Source: an uncultured Oscillospiraceae bacterium (GTDB lineage Bacteria > Bacillota > Clostridia > Oscillospirales > Oscillospiraceae). From it: 64,000 nucleotides of DNA. Shown here piece after piece: positions 58,502 to 64,000 of the stretch. Every line of letters begins with the position of its first letter. Position 1 is the stretch's first letter. A program made the position numbers and the translations under genes. A model generated the notes under the pieces. The model was not told the origin of the DNA, did not search any database, and saw only the letters and a program-made list of their open reading frames with translations. Location: positions 1-64,000 of the forward strand of contig CAKTPO010000002.1 in the NCBI GenBank assembly GCA_934591845.1, in the 5' to 3' direction.

Positions 58502-60148
58502 TCAGCCCAAAGTGGCCAGTGCTTTCCGGATTCGCTCCTGGGTGCGCTCATAGCCCAGCAGCTGCATCACGGTGTAAAGATCCGGAGAATTGGTCTTGCC
58601 GGTGACGGCCAGACGCAGGAATGTGGACACATCGGCAACGGTACCAGGGAAGGCCTGGGGGTCTTGCTTGTAGGCTTTCATATCTGTGGTAAAGCCAATG
58701 GCCTCGGTAATGGCTTTCACTTTGTCAAACCAGACGGTGGCATCGTCCGCCATGTCAAATTCTTTCAGGAACCGGTTCAGTACCTCGGCAACGGTGGCCT
58801 TGGGGAACTGGTCTCCAAAATCCGGGGTCTGCAAATACTCGTCATAGAAGAAGCCCATATAATCCTTGGCATCTTTCCAGGTGGCCAGATCCTTTCTGGG
58901 CTTTTTCCCGCCCCGGCCAATGGCCAGAATGGCCTTTGCGTAGTCGGGGTTCTCGGTGAGCTTCCGGCCAAAGTCCGGCTGGAATTCCTTGGCCCATTCT
59001 GCCAATTGGGTGTAGACCGTTTCCGCATCCATCCGGGAGATGACGTTTTTGGAAACGTCAATCAGCTTGGCGTAGTCAAAGAGGGAACCGGCGGGGTTCA
59101 GCTTCTTGGGGCTAAAGGGAAAGGTGTCAATGTCCGCCTGGGGGTTGGCCCGCCGCCAGTCCTCAAAATTGGAGTTCAGCACGGTCATCAGGTACTCCCG
59201 CATGGCCTGGGTGGAGAAGCCCTCTGCTTTGTAGTAGGTCAGGGCCAGTTCCGGGTCTTTCCGCTTGGAGAGCTTGCGCTTGGAGTTGCCGTCCATCTTC
59301 ATCAGCGGTCCGATGTGGACGTACTTGGGCAGCTTGAAGCCCAGGGCCTGGAACAGCTGGATGTGGAAAGGCAGGGTGGACAGCCACTCATCGCCCCGGA
59401 CCACATGGGTGGTGCGCATCAGATGGTCATCCACGGCGTGGGCAAAGTGGTAGGTAGGAATGCCGTCGGATTTGAGCAGCACATGGTCCACGTTGTTTTC
59501 CGTAATGGTCAGCTTGCCCTTTACCAGGTCGTCAAACTTAAATTGGTTTTCGATGGAGCCGGTGGAGCGGAACCGCAGCACCCAGGGGTGTCCGGCGGCA
59601 AGCTCTGCCTGAATGTCCTCCATGGGCCGGTCACGCCACAGCGCATAGGGTCCATAGTAGCCGGTGGTCTCCTTGTTGGCCTCCTGCTTTTCCCGCATGG
59701 CGGACAGCTCTTCCTCCGTGCAGAAGCAGGGGTAGGCCTTGCCCTCGGATACCAGCTTCTTGGCGTAAACATGGTAGATCTCCGCCCGCTGACGTTGCCG
59801 GTAGGGACCGTAATTGCCGTTGTCCCCGTCAATGGTAGCACCCTCGTCAAAGTGGATGTTGTAATGCTTCAAAGAGCTGATCAGCACTTCCACCGCCCCG
59901 GGGACTTCCCGCTTGGCATCGGTATCCTCAACCCGCAGGAAAAGAACGCCGCCGGAGCGATGGGCCATCCGCTCCGAGATCATGCCCTGTACCAGGTTGC
60001 CCAGGTGGACGAAGCCTGTGGGAGAGGGGGCCATGCGGGTCACGACGGCCCCTTCCGGCAGGTTCCGCTGGGGGAATCGCGCCTCCAGCTCCTCGGGGGT
60101 GGCGGTTACATCGGGAAACAGAAGATCAGCCAGTGCTTGATAATCCAT
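58502..60148 (-). CDS. gltX: Glutamyl-tRNA synthetase
   Basis: 548 residues. The class I signature HIGH appears as H-L-G-N in MAPSPTGFVHLGNLV and the KMSKS loop as KLSKRK. The catalytic core, an insertion with CFCTEEELSAMREKQ (Cys residues that may bind zinc) and the anticodon-binding helical domain are all visible. At 548 residues it is longer than the common 485, typical of the clostridial branch. GAGGTAG precedes the ATG. It is likely non-discriminating, as most Firmicutes lack GlnRS; this is inferred. Confidence 0.95.
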   Translation of the reverse strand: MDYQALADLLFPDVTATPEELEARFPQRNLPEGAVVTRMAPSPTGFVHLGNLVQGMISERMAHRSGGVLFLRVEDTDAKREVPGAVEVLISSLKHYNIHFDEGATIDGDNGNYGPYRQRQRAEIYHVYAKKLVSEGKAYPCFCTEEELSAMREKQEANKETTGYYGPYALWRDRPMEDIQAELAAGHPWVLRFRSTGSIENQFKFDDLVKGKLTITENNVDHVLLKSDGIPTYHFAHAVDDHLMRTTHVVRGDEWLSTLPFHIQLFQALGFKLPKYVHIGPLMKMDGNSKRKLSKRKDPELALTYYKAEGFSTQAMREYLMTVLNSNFEDWRRANPQADIDTFPFSPKKLNPAGSLFDYAKLIDVSKNVISRMDAETVYTQLAEWAKEFQPDFGRKLTENPDYAKAILAIGRGGKKPRKDLATWKDAKDYMGFFYDEYLQTPDFGDQFPKATVAEVLNRFLKEFDMADDATVWFDKVKAITEAIGFTTDMKAYKQDPQAFPGTVADVSTFLRLAVTGKTNSPDLYTVMQLLGYERTQERIRKALATLG

Positions 60149-60183
60149 AAAATCTACCTCTTTGTCATAAAAATCTAGCATAG

Positions 60184-60212
60184 AGTATACCATACCGGAG
60201 AGCAGAAATCAA
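60184..60212 (-). promoter_or_regulatory. Promoter of gltX
   Basis: TTGATT, 17 bp, TATACT, with TGG before the -10. It lies back to back with the trpS leader promoter, 12 bp apart. Confidence 0.8.
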
Positions 60213-60223
60213 TTCAAAAGCGC

Positions 60224-60252
60224 TTGACTTTTCAAAAAGATGGTGCTACTAT
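60224..60252 (+). promoter_or_regulatory. Promoter of the trpS leader
   Basis: TTGACT, 17 bp, TACTAT, with TGC before the -10. A transcript starting near 60,259 would run through the leader peptide to the attenuator. Confidence 0.75.
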
Positions 60253-60278
60253 GTATAAAAATCTATGGAGGTTTGGCA

Positions 60279-60368
60279 ATGTTGCATGTGTCTGTTTCTT
60301 TTGCGGCATGGCGCGTCTGGGCTTGGCGGTCTTGGGACGAGCTTACATTGTCATGCCCGGATTTTTGA
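60279..60368 (+). CDS. Trp-rich leader peptide of the trpS attenuator
   Basis: A 29-codon frame: ATG with GGAGG seven bases upstream, stop TGA at 60,366. The peptide has four Trp in nine residues (W-R-V-W-A-W-R-S-W, residues 11-19; codons at 60,309, 60,318, 60,324 and 60,333). Trp is the rarest amino acid, so such a cluster in a short leader is strong evidence for a regulatory peptide. It lies between a promoter and an intrinsic terminator, 140 bp upstream of tryptophanyl-tRNA synthetase. Ribosome stalling at these codons would report low charged tRNA-Trp. The peptide has no similarity to known leaders that I can state; the role is inferred from arrangement and pairing. Confidence 0.8.
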   Translation: MLHVSVSFAAWRVWAWRSWDELTLSCPDF

Positions 60369-60434
60369 GGAGAATTCTCAAAAGAGGAAAAGGAATGATC
60401 GGTGTAGGCCATGAATGGGTCTGCACCGTTTTTT
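60305..60434 (+). promoter_or_regulatory. Ribosome-mediated transcription attenuator of trpS
   Basis: Three exclusive pairings can be drawn. 1:2 joins 60,305-60,313 (GGCATGGCG, containing the first Trp codon) with 60,349-60,357. 2:3 joins 60,346-60,358 (CATTGTCATGCCC) with 60,407-60,417 (GGCCATGAATG): ten pairs, a 2-nt bulge and one mismatch. 3:4 is the terminator, 60,400-60,410 with 60,418-60,428 (11 pairs, two G-U) followed by TTTTTT. A ribosome stalled on the Trp codons would cover region 1 and free 2 to pair with 3; one that reaches the stop would cover region 2 and let the terminator form. A further helix joins 60,368-60,380 with 60,439-60,450. No T-box sequence (TGGNACCGCG) is present. 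Confidence 0.75.
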
Positions 60435-60449
60435 ATTCTGAGAATCTCC

Positions 60450-60478
60450 TTGCACAACGACCGTTCATGTGATAAAAT
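60450..60478 (+). promoter_or_regulatory. Possible second promoter of trpS
   Basis: TTGCAC, 17 bp, TAAAAT, located after the attenuator. If active it would give a basal, unattenuated level of trpS. Confidence 0.4.
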
Positions 60479-60507
60479 GAAAAAAATTGAAGAAGGAAGC
60501 GTTTGTT

Positions 60508-61524
60508 ATGAGTGAAATAATACAGGAGAAGAAAAGAATGCTCTCCGGCATCAAGCCCTCCGGAGACCTGACCCTGGGCAGCTACTTAGGTGCCGTTAAA
60601 AACTGGGCGGAGCGGGCTGACGACTACGACTGCTTTTACTTCATGGCGGACCTCCATGCCATTACCGTCCGGCAGAATCCCGCGGACCTGCGGCGGCGGA
60701 CTTTGGAGCAGCTGGCCCAGTACATTGCCTGTGGCCTGGACCCGGAGAAAAACACCCTGTTCATCCAGAGCCACGTCCACCAGCATGCGGAGCTGGGCTG
60801 GGTACTCCAGTGCTACTCTATGTTCGGTGAACTCAGCCGTATGACCCAGTTCAAAGACAAGTCCGCCAAAAACGCCGACAACATCAATGGCGGCCTGTTT
60901 TCCTATCCCAGCCTGATGGCAGCGGACATCCTGCTGTACCAGCCGGACCTGGTGCCTGTGGGCGAGGACCAGAAGCAGCATGTGGAGCTGTGCCACACCA
61001 TCGCCCGGCGGTTTAACGGCGTTTACGGGGATGTCTTCAAGATGCCGGAGCCTTTTGTTCCCAAGGTCGGTGCCCGGATCATGAGCCTGACCAACCCTGC
61101 CGCCAAGATGAGCAAGTCCGAAAACGAGGATACGGGCCGTGTCATCATCATGGACACCCCGGAGACCATCATGCGCCAGTTCAAGCGGGCCATTACCGAC
61201 TCCGATACGGAAAACTGCGTCCGCTACGACAAGGAGAACAAGCCCGGTGTCAGCAACCTGATGACCATTTATTCCGCCTGTACCGGCAAGAGCTTTGAGG
61301 AAATCGAGCGGGAGTTTGCGGGGCAGGGCTACGGTGCTTTCAAGCCTGCGGTAGGCGAAGCCGTGGTAGAGACCCTGCGGCCCATCCGGGAGGAGTCCAC
61401 CCGCATTATGAAAGACAAGGCCTACTTGGAGCAGGTCTACAAGGCCGGTGCCGAAAAGGCCAGCTATGTGGCAGAAAAGACTCTGCGAAAAGTCTACAAA
61501 AAAGTTGGTTTCGTGGCCAAATAA
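60508..61524 (+). CDS. trpS: Tryptophanyl-tRNA synthetase
   Basis: 338 residues. Class Ic core with SGIKPSGDLTLGSYLGAVKNW (the HIGH motif here is T-L-G-S), the tryptophan pocket region (FMADLHAIT) and the KMSKS loop intact. Two starts are possible: the ATG at 60,508 (AAGGAAG eight bases upstream) is used here; the one at 60,538 (AGGAG nine bases upstream) would begin MLSGIKPSG, close to the usual N-terminus. Expression is probably governed by the upstream Trp-codon attenuator. A terminator shared with the convergent gene follows. Confidence 0.96.
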   Translation: MSEIIQEKKRMLSGIKPSGDLTLGSYLGAVKNWAERADDYDCFYFMADLHAITVRQNPADLRRRTLEQLAQYIACGLDPEKNTLFIQSHVHQHAELGWVLQCYSMFGELSRMTQFKDKSAKNADNINGGLFSYPSLMAADILLYQPDLVPVGEDQKQHVELCHTIARRFNGVYGDVFKMPEPFVPKVGARIMSLTNPAAKMSKSENEDTGRVIIMDTPETIMRQFKRAITDSDTENCVRYDKENKPGVSNLMTIYSACTGKSFEEIEREFAGQGYGAFKPAVGEAVVETLRPIREESTRIMKDKAYLEQVYKAGAEKASYVAEKTLRKVYKKVGFVAK

Positions 61525-61529
61525 ATAAC

Positions 61530-61556
61530 AAATGCCCGGCTGAGCCGGGCATTTAA
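61530..61556. terminator. Bidirectional terminator after trpS
   Basis: AATGCCCGGC and GCCGGGCATT with a TGA loop, flanked by A and T runs. Confidence 0.85.
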
Positions 61557-61570
61557 GTTTTTAATAGGGG

Positions 61571-62863
61571 TTACAGCTTGATAAGTCCCGCATTGACCAT
61601 TTCTTGCAGACTCAGGAGGATGCCAAGCTTTGCGTGGTACCAGGTCAGACCGCCCTGGAAATAAACGGCGTAGGGTTCCCGAATGGGTCCGTCGGCGGAC
61701 AGTTCAATAGAGGAGCCTTGGACAAAGGCACCGGTTGCCATGATCACCTGGCTGTCATACCCGGGCATATCCCAGGGCAGGGGGGTGGCAAAGGAATCCA
61801 CCGGGGCCGCTTCCTGAATGCCCTTGCAGAATGCCACCATGGCCTGTTCGCTGCCCAGTTCCACGGCCTGGATGATATCATGCCGGGATTCCGTGGCGTT
61901 GGGAACGCAGTGATAGCCCAGAGGCTCATAGAGGTTGGCGGCAAAGACCGCACCCTTTTCCGCACCGGCCACCACCGTGGGGGCCAGGAAGAAGCCCTGG
62001 AACAAATCTTTCATCAGACCCAGGTTGGCACCCACCTCCTGGCCCAGACCGGGAGCGGAGAGCCGGTAAGCGCAGCGGGACACGCACTGTTCCGTGCCGC
62101 AGATGTAGCCGCCAATGGGGGCCAGACCGCCGCCGGGGTTTTTGATTAGGGAGCCGACCACCATGTCCGCCCCCACGTCCGAGGGTTCCATGGTCTCCAC
62201 AAATTCGCCGTAGCAGTTGTCCACCATCACGGTCACATCGGGCTTGCACGCTTTACAGAATGCAATGAGCTTGCCGATTTGCGCCACAGAAAAACTGGGC
62301 CGGGTGGCGTAGCCCTTGGAACGCTGAATGGTGATCAGCTTGGTTTTTTCGTTGATGGCTTTTTTGATGCTATCGTAATCAAAGTCCCCATCGGGAAGCA
62401 GATCCACCTGCCGGTAGTGAACGCCATACTCCGCCAGAGAGCAGGGACTTTCCCGGATGCCGATGACCTCCTGCAAGGTGTCATAGGGCATCCCCACGGG
62501 AGAAAGCAGTTCGTCACCGGGCAGTAGATTGGCACTGAGGGCAACGGTCAGGGCATGGGTGCCGCAGGTGATCTGGGGCCGCACCAGGGCGGCTTCCGTG
62601 TGGAACACGTCGGCATAGACCTTTTCCAGGGTATCCCGGCCCAGGTCATCGTAGCCGTAGCCGGTGGTGGTGGTAAAACAGGCGGCGGAAACCCGGTTTT
62701 TCTGCATGGCAGACAGAACCTTGGCCTGATTGTACTCGGCCACGGCATCAATGGCGGCAAAACGCTCACGCAGCCGCTCCAAAGCCTTTTCACCGTAGGC
62801 ATAGACTCCGGGAGAAACGCCCATTTCCATATACATATTTACAAGTTCTTCCAAAAAATTCAC
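61571..62863 (-). CDS. PLP-dependent enzyme of the methionine gamma-lyase / aluminium-resistance family
   Basis: 430 residues from a GTG. Fold-type I PLP enzyme: D215 in VMVDNCYGEF pairs with the pyridine nitrogen and K241 in GSLIKNPGGG should hold PLP. The sequence agrees with the COG4100 family (cystathionine beta-lyase-like, once described as involved in aluminium resistance), not with the classical MetC/MetB enzymes. Ribosome binding AGAAGAAAG is weak. The substrate is uncertain. Neighbours give no pathway hint. Confidence 0.88.
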   Translation of the reverse strand: MNFLEELVNMYMEMGVSPGVYAYGEKALERLRERFAAIDAVAEYNQAKVLSAMQKNRVSAACFTTTTGYGYDDLGRDTLEKVYADVFHTEAALVRPQITCGTHALTVALSANLLPGDELLSPVGMPYDTLQEVIGIRESPCSLAEYGVHYRQVDLLPDGDFDYDSIKKAINEKTKLITIQRSKGYATRPSFSVAQIGKLIAFCKACKPDVTVMVDNCYGEFVETMEPSDVGADMVVGSLIKNPGGGLAPIGGYICGTEQCVSRCAYRLSAPGLGQEVGANLGLMKDLFQGFFLAPTVVAGAEKGAVFAANLYEPLGYHCVPNATESRHDIIQAVELGSEQAMVAFCKGIQEAAPVDSFATPLPWDMPGYDSQVIMATGAFVQGSSIELSADGPIREPYAVYFQGGLTWYHAKLGILLSLQEMVNAGLIKL

Positions 62864-62935
62864 GCTTTCTTCTGATTTTTTTACACTTTGAGCATTATAT
62901 GAAAAATACCCCGAAAAGTCAAGGGATTTCCCATA

Positions 62936-62968
62936 AAAAGACCCCGCAGAAGATTTTCTGCGGGGAAA
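62936..62968 (-). terminator. Terminator of the peptidase gene
   Basis: CCCCGCAGAA and TTCTGCGGGG around AATC, then TCTTTTT on the minus strand. Confidence 0.85.
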
Positions 62969-62971
62969 AGC

Positions 62972-63694
62972 TCAGTCGTTTCTTCGGTTTCCGCGGTTGC
63001 CGAAAAGGATGATCAGCCGCAGCAGCTGGGCAAGGGCCGTGGCGGTGGCGGCCACATAGGTCAGTGCCGCCGCCCGCAGGGTCTTTCGTGCGCCCTGCTG
63101 CTCGTCCTCGGTCAGAAGCCCGGTCTGGGAAATGGCCACCATGGCCCGGTGGCTGGCGTCAAATTCCACGGGAAGGGTCACCAGCTGGAATACCAAAGAC
63201 AGGCCAAAACAGGCAATGCCCAGATACACCAGGGCGTAGGAAAGCTCCCCCAGGGAGGAGAACAGCAGTCCCGCCAGAATCAGGGGCATGGCCAGCTTGG
63301 AGCCTAAGTTGGTGGCGGGGATCACCGCCGCCCGCACCCGCATGGGGGCGTAATCCTGGGCGTACTGAACGGCGTGTCCTGCCTCGTGACAGGCAACGCC
63401 AATGGCCGCGGTGGAGGTGCTGCCGTAGACGTCATCGGACAGCCGGATTACATTGGTCCGGGGGTCAAAGTGGTCCGTCAGACTGCCGCTGATGCGCTCC
63501 ACCCGAACGCCGGTAACGCCGTTGGCAGAAAGAACCTGGGCGGCAGCCTGGGCACCGGTCAGCCCTCTGCGGGAGAACTGTTTGGAATAACGCTTAAAAG
63601 TGCTGTTGACATTGGCACTGGCCCAGAGGGACAGAATCACGCAGGGCAGTACCAGAACCACATAGGTCCAGTCAAAACCGTAATAATAGGGCAT
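62972..63694 (-). CDS. YugP-type membrane zinc metallopeptidase
   Basis: 240 residues with the zinc-binding motif H103-EAG-H107 and several membrane segments (about 12-27, 123-170 and 210-232). The N-terminus, LSLWASANVNSTFKRYSK, and the ISGSLTDHFDPRTNVIRLSDDVY block before the HExxH are typical of the family (PF04298). It is expected to act at or in the cytoplasmic membrane; substrates are unknown. AAGGAG precedes the ATG. Confidence 0.93.
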   Translation of the reverse strand: MPYYYGFDWTYVVLVLPCVILSLWASANVNSTFKRYSKQFSRRGLTGAQAAAQVLSANGVTGVRVERISGSLTDHFDPRTNVIRLSDDVYGSTSTAAIGVACHEAGHAVQYAQDYAPMRVRAAVIPATNLGSKLAMPLILAGLLFSSLGELSYALVYLGIACFGLSLVFQLVTLPVEFDASHRAMVAISQTGLLTEDEQQGARKTLRAAALTYVAATATALAQLLRLIILFGNRGNRRND

Positions 63695-64000
63695 AAAACC
63701 ACTCCTTGCATTCTTTGTGGCATCATTTTACTCTAAAACGCGGGAAAAGGCAAGGCTTCCCGGGGCAGAAGAAAAGAAGAAATTGTAAACATTCTGCTCT
63801 GAGGCTGCTACAATAATTCATATTTTGTTCATTTATTACAGGGGCGGTACTGGTATACTGAGAGGGATGGAACAAAGGGAACCTCTGAGAAAGCGGCCCG
63901 CAGCTTTTGCAGCGGGTCTGCCCGTGAATGCAGAACGTCCCAAACAGAAATGAGTTGATGTAAAGTTGAAAGACCCCAGCAAGGAAAAATATTTTTACTC
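63695..64000. other. Intergenic region with promoter and possible start of a further gene
   Basis: An extended -10 box TGGTATACT at 63,851-63,859 on the plus strand is followed by a leader with a hairpin (CCCGC/GCGGG, about 63,897-63,916). A TTG at 63,966 opens a frame to the window edge (MKDPSKEKYFY), but it has no clear ribosome binding site, so I do not call a gene. Confidence 0.4.

Noticed and set aside
60224..60472. 82-residue plus-strand frame across the trpS leader
   Set aside because: It starts in the promoter, lacks a ribosome binding site and runs through the terminator; the 29-codon Trp-rich frame in another phase has the proper signals.
60259..60507. T-box leader upstream of trpS
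   Set aside because: The conserved antiterminator sequence TGGNACCGCG and the specifier-loop architecture are absent.

Overview
The window looks like a piece of the chromosome of a spore-forming, fairly high-GC Clostridia (Bacillota), most likely a gut Oscillospirales/Ruminococcaceae-type bacterium. The grounds are a complete spoIIIAA-AH operon, a SpoIIIE/FtsK translocase, Firmicutes families such as DUF1292, DUF3783, DUF4317, YqhQ and YugP, ClpE, the ECF module next to truA, and L10-leader and vegetative promoters of Gram-positive type. The lineage is inferred from gene content; no 16S gene is present.
Layout. 1-about 3,600 is the right end of an integrated mobile element: a truncated C5 DNA methyltransferase, a DUF4406-type protein, a ParB-like protein and an AT-rich membrane-protein gene lying between two copies of a 29-nt hairpin repeat, ending in a strongly palindromic junction with tRNA-like T-arm sequence. 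3,650-10,100 is the ribosomal block rpmG-secE-nusG-rplK-rplA // rplJ-rplL on the minus strand, split by a module of a lipoprotein, a PadR regulator and its small membrane partner. 10,200-14,000 carries ruvX, a pair of half-size TSUP transporters, a parvulin foldase, a palindromic MITE-like element, a candidate structured RNA and a DUF1292 gene. 14,268-23,736 carries a class A PBP with an inserted zinc ribbon, an rRNA-methyltransferase-like gene, ecfA1-ecfA2-ecfT-truA and clpE. 24,000-28,400 holds a catalytically dead OMP-decarboxylase homologue, two lipoproteins, a four-cluster ferredoxin, an LCP protein and DUF3783. 28,480-32,970 is spoIIIAA-AH, followed by an UppP-like gene and ftsK/spoIIIE. 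36,770-39,800 is an island of inverted repeat families around a secreted glycine-repeat protein. 39,925-54,180 holds murB-whiA-dnaE, a lipoprotein/two-component system, yqhQ-prmC-recA-recX-rimO-pgsA. 54,310-64,000 carries an ECF sigma factor with a membrane partner, DUF4317, a cytidylate-kinase-like gene, gltX, trpS, a PLP enzyme and a YugP-type peptidase.
The most unusual finding is upstream of trpS. A promoter at 60,224-60,252 drives a 29-codon reading frame with a good ribosome binding site and four Trp codons within nine residues. It is followed by three mutually exclusive pairings (1:2, 2:3 and a terminator 3:4). This is the full architecture of a ribosome-mediated tryptophan attenuator, placed on a tryptophanyl-tRNA synthetase gene where Firmicutes usually use a T-box. 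It rests on sequence reading and pairing by eye and has not been tested.
Other points worth attention are the decarboxylase pseudoenzyme, the zinc ribbon in the PBP, the repeat island, the split rpl operon, and a recurring extended -10 motif (TGnTATAnT) at most recognisable promoters.
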